From contig CAINDH010000289.1 in the NCBI GenBank assembly GCA_903847285.1, positions 1 to 48,205 of the forward strand: a DNA stretch of 48,205 nt, given 5' to 3'. Shown here piece after piece: positions 7,615 through 15,210 of the stretch; the first letter of the stretch is position 1; the number at the start of each line of letters is the position of its first letter. A model generated the notes under the pieces. It was not told the origin of the DNA and searched no databases. It was given only the letters and a program-made list of their open reading frames with translations. The stretch comes from an uncultured Verrucomicrobia subdivision 3 bacterium. GTDB lineage: Bacteria; Verrucomicrobiota; Verrucomicrobiae; Limisphaerales; UBA11358. The position numbers were made by a program, and so were the translations under genes.

Positions 7615-7642
7615 GGAGGTTCGAAACCTCCATCGCGCACCA
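7615..7642 (+). mobile_element. tRNA 3'-end fragment: attachment-site scar at the element's right end
   Basis: GGAGG (7615-7619), TTCGAAA loop, CCTCC (7627-7631) form a perfect T-arm. It is followed by acceptor strand ATCGCGC, discriminator A and encoded CCA (7640-7642). No matching D-arm, anticodon arm or 5' acceptor strand (GCGCGAT) is found upstream, so this is only the 3' part of a tRNA. With an integrase beside it, it is best read as the displaced copy of the tRNA end. The intact tRNA, on the plus strand, should lie left of the window. Confidence 0.75.
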
Positions 7643-7808
7643 TCTTTCGCCAGATAAATCTACCCTTCCCTTCGATTAAGAAGCTGACCGCTAACGTGAG
7701 AATAATTTGGCTTGTATTTGGCTACGGTTAGTCAGCCAGCCGACTTCAGCCCCTGAAAATTTCAAGGCGACGAATTGCCACCTAGAAACCAGCGTGACTG
7801 AAGATGCC

Positions 7809-8717
7809 TCAGACCATGCCATCCAACATGACGGGGATCTGTTCCAAGGTCCGCGACAGGGCGGCTTGCAGCAGTGGGTGTTCACTCTCGGGTGTGTGGG
7901 CGAAAATTAATTTCCACGCGGGCGCGGCGAAACATTGTTCACGTGTTACGGGCGTATAATCTCCGCTGCAACCGATACCTTCGCTGCGCAATAGCAAATC
8001 CGCCACCTGCACAGCGGCGATGACGTGGTTGTGTTGCGGCGCCTTCTCGGGGCAATGATGGTAGCGCGCAGAGTGAATCATCAACTCTGGCAGGCGATGC
8101 CGCTCCAGATAGAGCGCACCCAACTCGGAATGGTTCACACCGAGAATTTCTTCTTCCAATTCTGATATCGGCTGGATGCCGGCTTGTGCGCGCTTGTGGA
8201 TTTCTCCGAAGTGTTCGGGAAATGTCCACGCCATAACGATTTTACCAACGTCATGCACAAGGCCAGCAACGTAATCGGAATCTTCGGTGGGACCGGGGAC
8301 ATTCGCGGTGACTTCGCGTGTCATGATGGCCGTGCCGATGCAGTGCTGCCAAAATTCACGCCAAGGAAAATGACATTGATGCGTAAGCCGTTGAAAATCT
8401 TCGATGACCGGCGTGACCATCGCCAACTGACGAATTTGCCGGACGCCGAGATAAAATACCGCTTCCTCGATGCTATTGATGGGCGTGCTTAAACCAAAAT
8501 AGACTGAATTGACCAGCCGCAGCAGGCGCGAAGTCAAACTCGGGTCGCGACGTATAATCTCGGCGATCTGCGCTGTGTAGCGTTGCTCGGTGAGCAACAG
8601 TCCTTGAAGTGCCTTATTGATGCTGCCGAGCGAAGGCAGTGAAGGGCAGCGCGAGAGGTGCGATTGAATCTGCGCGGCGTTCTGCCGGATGATACGGTTG
8701 GTCGCGGGAGTTTGCAC
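7809..8717 (-). CDS. HDOD-domain protein
   Basis: HDOD proteins are HD-GYP-related signalling proteins, usually without full catalytic residues. The family start is clear in LPSLGSINKALQGLL and in the following helices (RDPSLTSRLLRLVNSVYFGL, INSIEEAVFYLGVRQIRQLA). VAGLVHDVGKIVM is the HD-like signature, and HSELGALYLERHRLP and ARYHHCPE follow in the normal order. The open frame reaches back to 8942, but that would overlap the divergent gene at 8872. The upstream residues are not typical of the family, so I place the start at the GTG at 8717. That start is uncertain; TTG at 8738 is an alternative. HDOD proteins often affect motility or biofilm, which would fit the nearby flagellar genes, but this is inference. 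Confidence 0.8.
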   Translation of the reverse strand: MQTPATNRIIRQNAAQIQSHLSRCPSLPSLGSINKALQGLLLTEQRYTAQIAEIIRRDPSLTSRLLRLVNSVYFGLSTPINSIEEAVFYLGVRQIRQLAMVTPVIEDFQRLTHQCHFPWREFWQHCIGTAIMTREVTANVPGPTEDSDYVAGLVHDVGKIVMAWTFPEHFGEIHKRAQAGIQPISELEEEILGVNHSELGALYLERHRLPELMIHSARYHHCPEKAPQHNHVIAAVQVADLLLRSEGIGCSGDYTPVTREQCFAAPAWKLIFAHTPESEHPLLQAALSRTLEQIPVMLDGMV

Positions 8718-8871
8718 GGTGGTAAAAGTTGAATTCAAAGCTATTGCATCTATCGGCGGATTTTTCAGCCGCTTGAACGGCTTGAGTAAAATACTTTTCC
8801 GCCCGGCAAAATTTTCCTCAAGCAGCGCGAAAATGTTCCGATGACTGGCTGGCGTCAAATCACGCCGCGAT

Positions 8872-9381
8872 ATGAAAACTAAACGTGCAGCAGCGGAAAC
8901 CGGTCTCGTTAAGGCATTCATTCTAGCGCTCGTTCTGGCCACCGCGGCGCGCGCCGGGCTGACCTACCTGCCGCTCGTTGGGCCGCCTCAACTGCGCGTG
9001 CTGACAGTAAAAACTCTCCAGCCAATTTCCACGCCTACCATCGTGAACGTTGCCGCGCAGAACGAAACTAACAATCTTTCGGCGTTCGTCACCTCGGCAC
9101 CAAACAGCAAAGCCACCTCCGTAGTCGCCAGTGCTGCGCCAGACACCCTGCCGACCATCGGCATGAGTCAGGGTGGCGGTCTGGGAAGCGTTTTTGGGAC
9201 GCCCATTTTCGCACTGACCACGCCGGACTTGATGGGCATCACGCCGCAGATGCTCGCCACATATTTTCATCCCGTCGCCTTCAGCACGAACGGCGTCGAA
9301 GTCGTCGCGCCATTCCGCGTAGGCTTTGTCCCACCACTGCTTCCGGAAAAATCCAGTCACGCTGAATACATCGTCAAATGA
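8872..9381 (+). CDS. Exported hypothetical protein
   Basis: A 169-aa protein with a signal peptide (MKTKRAAAETGLVKAFILALVLATAARAG). The mature part is rich in Thr, Val, Ala and Pro, with no cysteine motif or domain I recognise. Its stop overlaps the start of the TPR gene (ATGA at 9378-9381), so the two are probably co-translated. The pair heads a run of four plus-strand genes ending in the sigma-54 regulator. A surface or periplasmic role is likely; nothing finer can be said. Confidence 0.6.
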   Translation: MKTKRAAAETGLVKAFILALVLATAARAGLTYLPLVGPPQLRVLTVKTLQPISTPTIVNVAAQNETNNLSAFVTSAPNSKATSVVASAAPDTLPTIGMSQGGGLGSVFGTPIFALTTPDLMGITPQMLATYFHPVAFSTNGVEVVAPFRVGFVPPLLPEKSSHAEYIVK

Positions 9382-10718
9382 TCCGGCTGTTCAAGCAACG
9401 GTTCGCTCGCCGCCGGTTATGCGCGGAAGTGTGCGCGATTGGCTTGATTTTCGTTCCTCCGCTCGTCCGGGCCGAAGCTCATGCTTTGACCGCTCACGCC
9501 GTGCCGGATTCATCGCACAGCGAAACACCTCACCAAGCGACACTTCATGCCGCGCCCGAAGCCGATGGTTCTGCGTTGCTTCCGGAGGTTTCCGCCGCAG
9601 CCACCAACTCTGCTGCCGAGAAAAAAATGGAGCGGTTTAACTTTGCTTTGGCTACCGCCCGCTTCGCCGCGAACACTAGAGACTACCGCCAGGCAGAAAA
9701 ATATTTTCTCTTGCTGCTCGCCGAGGATGTGCCAGATGAGTTGCAGAAAACCGCGTTCTTTGAACTTGGCCTAGCAGTGCAGGCGCAGAATGATTTAACG
9801 CGCGCGCAAACCATCTTCACGCAGTATCAGCAACGCTGGGCCAGCGACTTGCGCACGCCGGAAGTTTATTTGCATCAAGGCCAGATTTTTCGCGCAATGG
9901 GTATGAACCAGATGGCGCTTGCGAAATTTTACAGCGTGATGACTGCCGCTCTGACCATCAAAGATGACCAGATCACCTACTACAAACGCCTCGTGCTGCA
10001 ATCACAAGTAGAAATCGCCGAGACGCATTATCTCATAGGCAAATACTCCGAAGCTTCGGAATACTATTCACGACTATTGAAGCAGGAAGATCCGGCGCTG
10101 GATCGCGCGCAAATTCAATTCCGCCTCGTCCGCTCGCTTGTGGCATTGAAGCAGTTCGATTCCGCCGCCGTGCAGGCGCAAGATTTTCTTACACGCCACA
10201 CCGATTCGCCGGAAGGTGCTGAAGTGCGTTACCACCTCGCGCAGGCGTTGAAAGGTTTGAACCGCAACGCAGACGCGATGCAGCAAGTTTTAATGTTTCT
10301 GAAAGAGGAACGCGAAAAAACTAAGGACCATCCGGAAGTCTGGACTTATTGGCAGCAACGCGTGGGCAACGAAATCGGCAACGCGCTCTACCAGGAAGGC
10401 GACTATGTGAAGGCGCTCCAAGTGTATATCACCCTCGTGCAACTCGATGGCACGCCCGCCTGGCGACTGCCGGTAAATTATCAAGTTGGCATAACCTATG
10501 AAAAATTATTGCAGCCGGTAAACGCCATCGAGTCCTACCGCACCATCACGAATTCCGCCGCCCTCCTCGGCACGAACCGCACGCCTGCATTGAAAGCCGT
10601 GGCAGACATGGCGCAATGGCGGCTGGATTTTCTCCAATGGCAAACGCGCGCGGAAGATTTCAACCGCCGTCCGCAAACCTCGGAAACCAATTCCTCCCCC
10701 GCTCTGTCGCAAAAATAG
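9378..10718 (+). CDS. Exported TPR-repeat protein
   Basis: A 446-aa protein with an N-terminal hydrophobic segment (LCAEVCAIGLIFVPPLVRAEA) that likely exports it to the periplasm. From about residue 85 it is built of helix-turn-helix TPR units (for example DYRQAEKYFLLLLAEDVPDELQKTAFFELGLAVQ, KYSEASEYYSRLLK, DYVKALQVYITLVQLDG). TPR proteins act as scaffolds. The coupling to the exported protein before it, and the flagellar-type genes after it, suggest an envelope or flagellar-assembly scaffold, which is inference. The C-terminus is polar. Confidence 0.7.
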   Translation: MIRLFKQRFARRRLCAEVCAIGLIFVPPLVRAEAHALTAHAVPDSSHSETPHQATLHAAPEADGSALLPEVSAAATNSAAEKKMERFNFALATARFAANTRDYRQAEKYFLLLLAEDVPDELQKTAFFELGLAVQAQNDLTRAQTIFTQYQQRWASDLRTPEVYLHQGQIFRAMGMNQMALAKFYSVMTAALTIKDDQITYYKRLVLQSQVEIAETHYLIGKYSEASEYYSRLLKQEDPALDRAQIQFRLVRSLVALKQFDSAAVQAQDFLTRHTDSPEGAEVRYHLAQALKGLNRNADAMQQVLMFLKEEREKTKDHPEVWTYWQQRVGNEIGNALYQEGDYVKALQVYITLVQLDGTPAWRLPVNYQVGITYEKLLQPVNAIESYRTITNSAALLGTNRTPALKAVADMAQWRLDFLQWQTRAEDFNRRPQTSETNSSPALSQK

Positions 10719-10726
10719 ATTGCCAA

Positions 10727-11161
10727 ATGAACACCACTGCCCCGCATTTTTTTGTCGCGCTTGCCACGGATTTACGCGAGCACCTCGGCATCTGCCACGA
10801 ATGTCTTGCGCTGTTCACTGTCGAAAATCGGATGCTCCGCAACTCACCGTCGTGGCAGCCCACGGAATTACACGAGCAGAGAAAGCGCTTGCTCCCGCGT
10901 TTAGATTCCGTCTTAATCAAATTGCGGGCGGCGCGGGATTTGTGGTCCAAAATTTCCCAGCCGGAACGCGAACGCAGCGGGGAAATTAAAAATTTGTTTC
11001 AGGAGATCCAAAATTTGCTTCCGAGGATTCTGATGCTTGACCGGGAAAATCAACAAGAGATGCTGCGCCGGGGCGTTTTGCCGCCATCGCAGTTGCCGCC
11101 GGTGCAAGCGCAGCAGCCGAACTTTGTGGGCAACTTGTATCGCCGTCACGCCGTTGCTTAA
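10727..11161 (+). CDS. FlgN-like helical protein (putative flagellar chaperone)
   Basis: A 144-aa protein starting at the ATG at 10727 (MNTTAPHFF), 8 bases after the TPR gene. It is almost wholly helical, with heptad-like stretches (EQRKRLLPRLDSVLIKLRAARDLW, EIKNLFQEIQNLLPRILMLDRENQQEMLRRG), then a proline-rich hinge and a short end (NFVGNLYRRHA). Size, helix pattern and the conserved-looking tail resemble FlgN-type export chaperones. Placement just before a flagellar-type sigma-54 regulator agrees. Similarity is at the level of pattern only. Confidence 0.4.
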   Translation: MNTTAPHFFVALATDLREHLGICHECLALFTVENRMLRNSPSWQPTELHEQRKRLLPRLDSVLIKLRAARDLWSKISQPERERSGEIKNLFQEIQNLLPRILMLDRENQQEMLRRGVLPPSQLPPVQAQQPNFVGNLYRRHAVA

Positions 11162-11176
11162 ACTTGATTTTATTAC

Positions 11177-12592
11177 ATGGCCATTGAAAAAGTAATCGTG
11201 CTGGAGGACGACGCCATCGTCCGCAATAACCTGGAGAATTTTCTCCGGCGCCAGCGGCTTGATGTCTCGTCCGCACCCACGCTCGCGGCTGCGCGCGAAT
11301 ATTTAAACAAGGACAATTTCGACCTCATCTTCATGGATATGCGGCTGCCCGACGGCGAAAGCATCGAGCTGCTGAAGGAATTACAGACGCGCGCGCAGCG
11401 CCCGCTTGCAGTGGTGATGACCGGCTTCGGCTCCGTAGAATCCGCCGTGGACTGCATGAAGAACGGCGCGTTTGATTACCTCATCAAACCATTTTCCACC
11501 GAACAGATTGCCGTCACGCTGCGCAAGGCCGATGAGTTTTCCCAACTCGTCAAGGTCAACCAATATTTAAGCCAGGAAACTGACGACGATGAGCGCGATT
11601 TGATTGGCCGCAGTCCGGCGATGGAAAATCTCCGCTCGCTCATCCGCAAAGTTGCGCGCACGCAGGCCACGGTATTGATCCAGGGCGAAAGCGGCACGGG
11701 TAAGGAACTCGTCGCCCGCGCGCTCTACCGCGAAAGCCCGCGCGCCAACGCGCCCTTCATCAAGGTCAACTGTGCTGCCGTTCCTGAAAATCTCATTGAG
11801 AGTGAATTTTTTGGCCACGAGAAAGGTGCGTTCACCGGTGCGATGACCAAGCGCGAAGGCCGTTTTGAACTCGCACACGGAGGCACGATTCTCCTCGACG
11901 AGATCAGCGAAATTTCTCCCAGCGTGCAGGCGAAACTGCTCCGCGTGCTGCAGGAACGCGAGCTTGAACGCGTCGGCGGTAGCCGCACTGTCAAAGTGGA
12001 TGTGCGTGTGATTGCCACGACCAACCGCCACCTTGAACAAAGCGTAGAGAAAAAAGAATTCCGCCAGGATTTGTATTTCCGCTTGAACGTCGTGCCGATC
12101 TCTGTGCCCTCGCTGCGTGAACGCCGCGAAGACATTCCTGAATTGGCCGGTGAATTCATGCGCCGGTTCGGACGTAAACACGGCGTCCACGTGAAGGGTT
12201 TCACCGCCGATGCCACGCGGACGCTCTGCGCCCATCACTGGCCCGGCAACGTGCGGGAACTACAGAACGTCATTGAACGCGCCGTCATCATGTGCGGCGA
12301 AAACGGGATGCTCGAACCGGAACACCTCGGCCTCACCAGTGCTGCAACCAACAGCGAGAACACCTCCGCCACCGACATAAATTTCTTACCCGACGTAAGC
12401 GGCAGCGGCGAAATGCTCACGATGGCTGAAATGGAGAAACGCCACATCCTCGCCGCTTTGGATCATTGCAAAGGTAACCGCACCCACGCCGCGAAACTGT
12501 TGAAGTTGAGCATCCGCACCCTCCGCAACAAGCTTCACGAAATCAACGGCACCACACCCAAGTCTGAAGAAGAAGATTCCGTCGAAGTGTAA
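11177..12592 (+). CDS. Sigma-54-dependent response regulator (NtrC/FlrC type)
   Basis: Activates RNA polymerase with sigma-54 after phosphorylation. An N-terminal receiver domain (1-120) has the acidic pair at 11-12, phospho-acceptor D54 in FMDMRLPDG and K104 in the YLIKPF motif. The AAA+ domain (about 143-370) has Walker A GESGTGKE (170-177), the sigma-54-contacting GAFTGA (217-222) and Walker B TILLDE (237-242). A Fis-type helix-turn-helix ends the protein (about 424-453). All key residues are intact. No partner histidine kinase lies nearby. The match to a sigma-54 promoter before flgB, and the known use of such regulators (FlrC, FleR, FlgR) in flagellar hierarchies, make the flagellar operon a likely target. 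This link is inference. Confidence 0.9.
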   Translation: MAIEKVIVLEDDAIVRNNLENFLRRQRLDVSSAPTLAAAREYLNKDNFDLIFMDMRLPDGESIELLKELQTRAQRPLAVVMTGFGSVESAVDCMKNGAFDYLIKPFSTEQIAVTLRKADEFSQLVKVNQYLSQETDDDERDLIGRSPAMENLRSLIRKVARTQATVLIQGESGTGKELVARALYRESPRANAPFIKVNCAAVPENLIESEFFGHEKGAFTGAMTKREGRFELAHGGTILLDEISEISPSVQAKLLRVLQERELERVGGSRTVKVDVRVIATTNRHLEQSVEKKEFRQDLYFRLNVVPISVPSLRERREDIPELAGEFMRRFGRKHGVHVKGFTADATRTLCAHHWPGNVRELQNVIERAVIMCGENGMLEPEHLGLTSAATNSENTSATDINFLPDVSGSGEMLTMAEMEKRHILAALDHCKGNRTHAAKLLKLSIRTLRNKLHEINGTTPKSEEEDSVEV

Positions 12593-12595
12593 TTT

Positions 12596-13729
12596 TCAGC
12601 CGCACACCAGGCGGTAAAGGTTTTCGTATTCCGACACTATTTTTGCGGCGGAAAAATGTTCACGAGCGCGGATTTGCGCCGCCTGCCCAAGCACCCCTCG
12701 TTGCGCTGGGTCTTGTATCAGACTTTCCACCGCGCGGGCCAGCGCGTCCGCATTTCCCATCGGCGCCAGCAGCCCGGTGATGTTATCCGCGATGACTTCA
12801 GGAATTCCGCCCACGGCCGTGGCCACGCTTGGACAGGCGAAACACATCGCCTCGAGAATGCTCAGACAAAAACTTTCCGTGTCAGACGTGAACAATCCGA
12901 GGTCGGCGGCTTGCAGATAGTCTTCAATGTCCGCGACGTTTTCCCGCACAATGACGCGGCCTTCCAAACCAAGGCGGCGCACGTCCGCAGCAAAGGGTTT
13001 GAAATCTCCGCCGGCAAGAATGACCAGCTTGAATGAGTCGCGTAGGCGGATTAGCGCCACCGTTTCGAGCAACAGATCAATGCGCTTCAGCGGGCGAAGG
13101 TTCGATGAATGAAGAATCATCACCTCGTCGTGCAGTCCCAGTTCGCGGCGGACTTCTGCACGCGAACTCCGCGCCAGACGCGGTTCAAAAAAATTGTGAA
13201 TGACTTCCATCGAGCCGTTGAAGCCAAGCACGCGCTGCGTTTCCTGTTTCAAAAAATTTGAAACCGTCGTGACCGCATCCGAGTGCGTCAACGCGTGATG
13301 AATCGCCGGCGCGTAGCCGGGATCCGCGCCGAGCAGCGTGGTGTCCGTGCCATGCAACGTGGTGACGACGCGCGGTTGCTTCTCCGGCGGCAACATGGAG
13401 CGCGCAAGAATCGCGGCGGTCGCATGCGGCACGGCGTAGTGGACATGGAGGATGTCGAGCTGATGGTCACGGCTCACTTCGGCCATTTTCACCGAGAGCG
13501 GCAACGTGTAGTCGGGATACTTGAACAAACCGTAATCATTGATCACCACCGGATGAAAAAAAAGTCGCGGCGAATTCGTCAGCATCCGAAAAGGTTTTTC
13601 GTAGCTGATGAAATGCACCTCGTGACCACGCTGCGCCAACTTCTCGCCCAACGCCGATGCGAGAATCCCGCTGCCGCCAACCGACGGATAACAGGTGATG
13701 CCTATTTTCAATGGACGCTTGGAAGCCAT
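12596..13729 (-). CDS. bshA: BshA, N-acetylglucosaminyl-malate synthase
   Basis: First step of bacillithiol synthesis: joins GlcNAc from UDP-GlcNAc to L-malate. The GT4 glycosyltransferase opens with KIGITCYPSVGGSGILASALGEKLAQRGHEVHFI, the BshA signature, and has the HVHYAVPHA stretch and a GT4 E-x7-E region near DTESFCLSILEAMCFACP. Length is 377 aa, usual for BshA. The start at ATG 13729 is chosen because it lies one base after the bshB stop; upstream residues in the longer frame are not BshA-like. It is the last gene of the operon and converges with the sigma-54 regulator, ending 3 bases from it with no terminator seen. Confidence 0.9.
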   Translation of the reverse strand: MASKRPLKIGITCYPSVGGSGILASALGEKLAQRGHEVHFISYEKPFRMLTNSPRLFFHPVVINDYGLFKYPDYTLPLSVKMAEVSRDHQLDILHVHYAVPHATAAILARSMLPPEKQPRVVTTLHGTDTTLLGADPGYAPAIHHALTHSDAVTTVSNFLKQETQRVLGFNGSMEVIHNFFEPRLARSSRAEVRRELGLHDEVMILHSSNLRPLKRIDLLLETVALIRLRDSFKLVILAGGDFKPFAADVRRLGLEGRVIVRENVADIEDYLQAADLGLFTSDTESFCLSILEAMCFACPSVATAVGGIPEVIADNITGLLAPMGNADALARAVESLIQDPAQRGVLGQAAQIRAREHFSAAKIVSEYENLYRLVCG

Positions 13730-13730
13730 G

Positions 13731-14462
13731 TCAAAATAGTCGCGCTCCCCTGCCCGCTTGCGCAAGCGAATCAAACACCAGCGGCTCGTTAGGGAACAGT
13801 GCGATGGCGCAACCAACTCCTGCGCGTGCGCCAAGCAGTCGCGCGCGGGTAAGTTGCAACTCGATATAATTCCGGGCGGAAGTTTGCGATGCGTGTGCGT
13901 TTATCGCCGCCGTCCAGGCGGAAATAATTTCCGGTGCGGAAACATCAATCAACAACGGTGAGATGTCGCGCGGCTCGGCTTCGGGTGTTACTGCGTAGAA
14001 AAACAACTGCCCAATCGCGTGAGGTTTTTGACGACTCAATTCCTTCACGCCGCCATAACGCGCCAGCCGCGCGGCGTCGCGCACTAGTTTTCCCAGCCGC
14101 CAGTGATCAGGATGCTGGTTTTCCACGACGCTCGGCGCGAGAACCGCACCGGGACGGATGCGCCGGATGATTTTCGCCAGCTTGATGGAGTGGGCGGTGC
14201 GGATTTCCAGATGCGCATCGCCGTCGAGTTCGACGAACTCAACCGTCGCGCCCAAAATTTTCGCCGCCTTTTTCGCCTCGGCTGTCCGTTGTTTTGGCGT
14301 GCCGTGCGTTCCAGATTCGCCGCGCGAACCAATCACGAAATGCACTTTGCGCCCAGTATGTGTCTCGCTGGCAATAACGCCGCCGCAACCGAATTCGATG
14401 TCATCAGGATGCGCACCGAAGGCCAATAGCGGGGCGAGTTTAGATTTCAGTGTAGGCTTCAT
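13731..14462 (-). CDS. bshB1: BshB-type PIG-L deacetylase
   Basis: Second step of bacillithiol synthesis: zinc-dependent removal of acetyl from GlcNAc-malate. The PIG-L fold shows LLAFGAHPDDIEFGCGG (zinc ligands H18, D21) and NQHPDHW (H117, H120), and RGESGTHGTPKQRTAEA, typical of BshB1. The start at ATG 14462 lies inside the end of the bshC-like gene (23-base overlap), which suggests tight coupling. It is followed at one base by bshA. The length of 243 aa is normal. Confidence 0.88.
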   Translation of the reverse strand: MKPTLKSKLAPLLAFGAHPDDIEFGCGGVIASETHTGRKVHFVIGSRGESGTHGTPKQRTAEAKKAAKILGATVEFVELDGDAHLEIRTAHSIKLAKIIRRIRPGAVLAPSVVENQHPDHWRLGKLVRDAARLARYGGVKELSRQKPHAIGQLFFYAVTPEAEPRDISPLLIDVSAPEIISAWTAAINAHASQTSARNYIELQLTRARLLGARAGVGCAIALFPNEPLVFDSLAQAGRGARLF

Positions 14463-15210
14463 CGGATCGGTCAATCTCGTCACGTTGAATAAAGGTGATT
14501 TCAGGCGCGTCTTCGCGGCGAAGATAGGCTTGTTCGCCTGCGCCTGCAATGTAATGCGTGCAATGCAGCACAGATTGCATCCAGTGCAGCCGCGTATCGC
14601 GCGCGGGACTGATTTGTTCCTTGGCGAAATTCGTCAGCGGAAATGTGATGAAAGAATTTCCGCCTTCGTGAAGTTTGAATTTGTCGGCGTCGAAACGCGC
14701 GCGAACAATCTCGCCTTCGTAGGGAACATCCACAAAGAATTCCGAAATGTCGCACGACGCACGACGGAACGCCGGATCGCTGGAACGCACGACGCGAATG
14801 CCCTCAAGCAAACCCATCTGGCGATACAGCTCCAGACAGAAGTTGGCGATGGTGGAGGCGGAAACGCTTTTGAAGAGCTCAATCTGGCCGTGTTCAACGT
14901 AGTTCGGCAACTGTAGCTCGGTTTTTTTTTGCCAGTCGGACGCGATGCGCTTGAGGTAGAGCGGTGAAAATTTCCTTTGAACCTTGTTGGCGAACGCGAA
15001 GTTCAGGATGGCCGGCTCGTTGGTTTTGCGATGGCGCAGAATTGTCTGCGTCTCGCGCGGATCGTGGTCACTGTCGTGATAGAAGAAAACAATCTCGCCA
15101 CCGATCTCTTTTTGCAGCCGGCGCGCGGTCAAAATTTTGGCAACGAGAAAGCGTTTCGGGAAGAACCCGCAGGGCTGCTGGCCGAAACAGATGACAGGCG
15201 CGGCGCTCAT
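14440..15210 (-). CDS. Short BshC-like protein (candidate cysteine-adding enzyme)
   Basis: BshC adds cysteine to GlcN-malate, the last step of bacillithiol synthesis, and is normally about 540 aa. This protein has 256 aa, yet shows three BshC hallmarks in order: GQQPCGFFPKRFLVAKI (10-26, compare GQQPGLFxGPLYTxYK), YHDSDHDPRE (44-53, compare SEDHDFEE) and THYIAGAGEQAYL (218-230, compare YVGGPGEIAYF). The part usually holding most of the middle and the C-terminal coiled coil is absent. It sits exactly where bshC would be, overlapping both the symporter before it and bshB after it. I see the motifs; the reaction is inference. If not BshC, it is a related Rossmann-type protein of the same pathway. 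Confidence 0.6.
   Translation of the reverse strand: MSAAPVICFGQQPCGFFPKRFLVAKILTARRLQKEIGGEIVFFYHDSDHDPRETQTILRHRKTNEPAILNFAFANKVQRKFSPLYLKRIASDWQKKTELQLPNYVEHGQIELFKSVSASTIANFCLELYRQMGLLEGIRVVRSSDPAFRRASCDISEFFVDVPYEGEIVRARFDADKFKLHEGGNSFITFPLTNFAKEQISPARDTRLHWMQSVLHCTHYIAGAGEQAYLRREDAPEITFIQRDEIDRSDEAYTEI

Noticed and set aside
7571..7642. A complete tRNA gene ending at 7642
   Set aside because: The T-arm and acceptor end are perfect, but no anticodon arm with a 7-base loop, D-arm or GCGCGAT strand can be fitted upstream.
8718..8942. Long N-terminus of the HDOD protein up to 8942
   Set aside because: It would overlap the divergent signal-peptide gene at 8872 and has no HDOD-like features.
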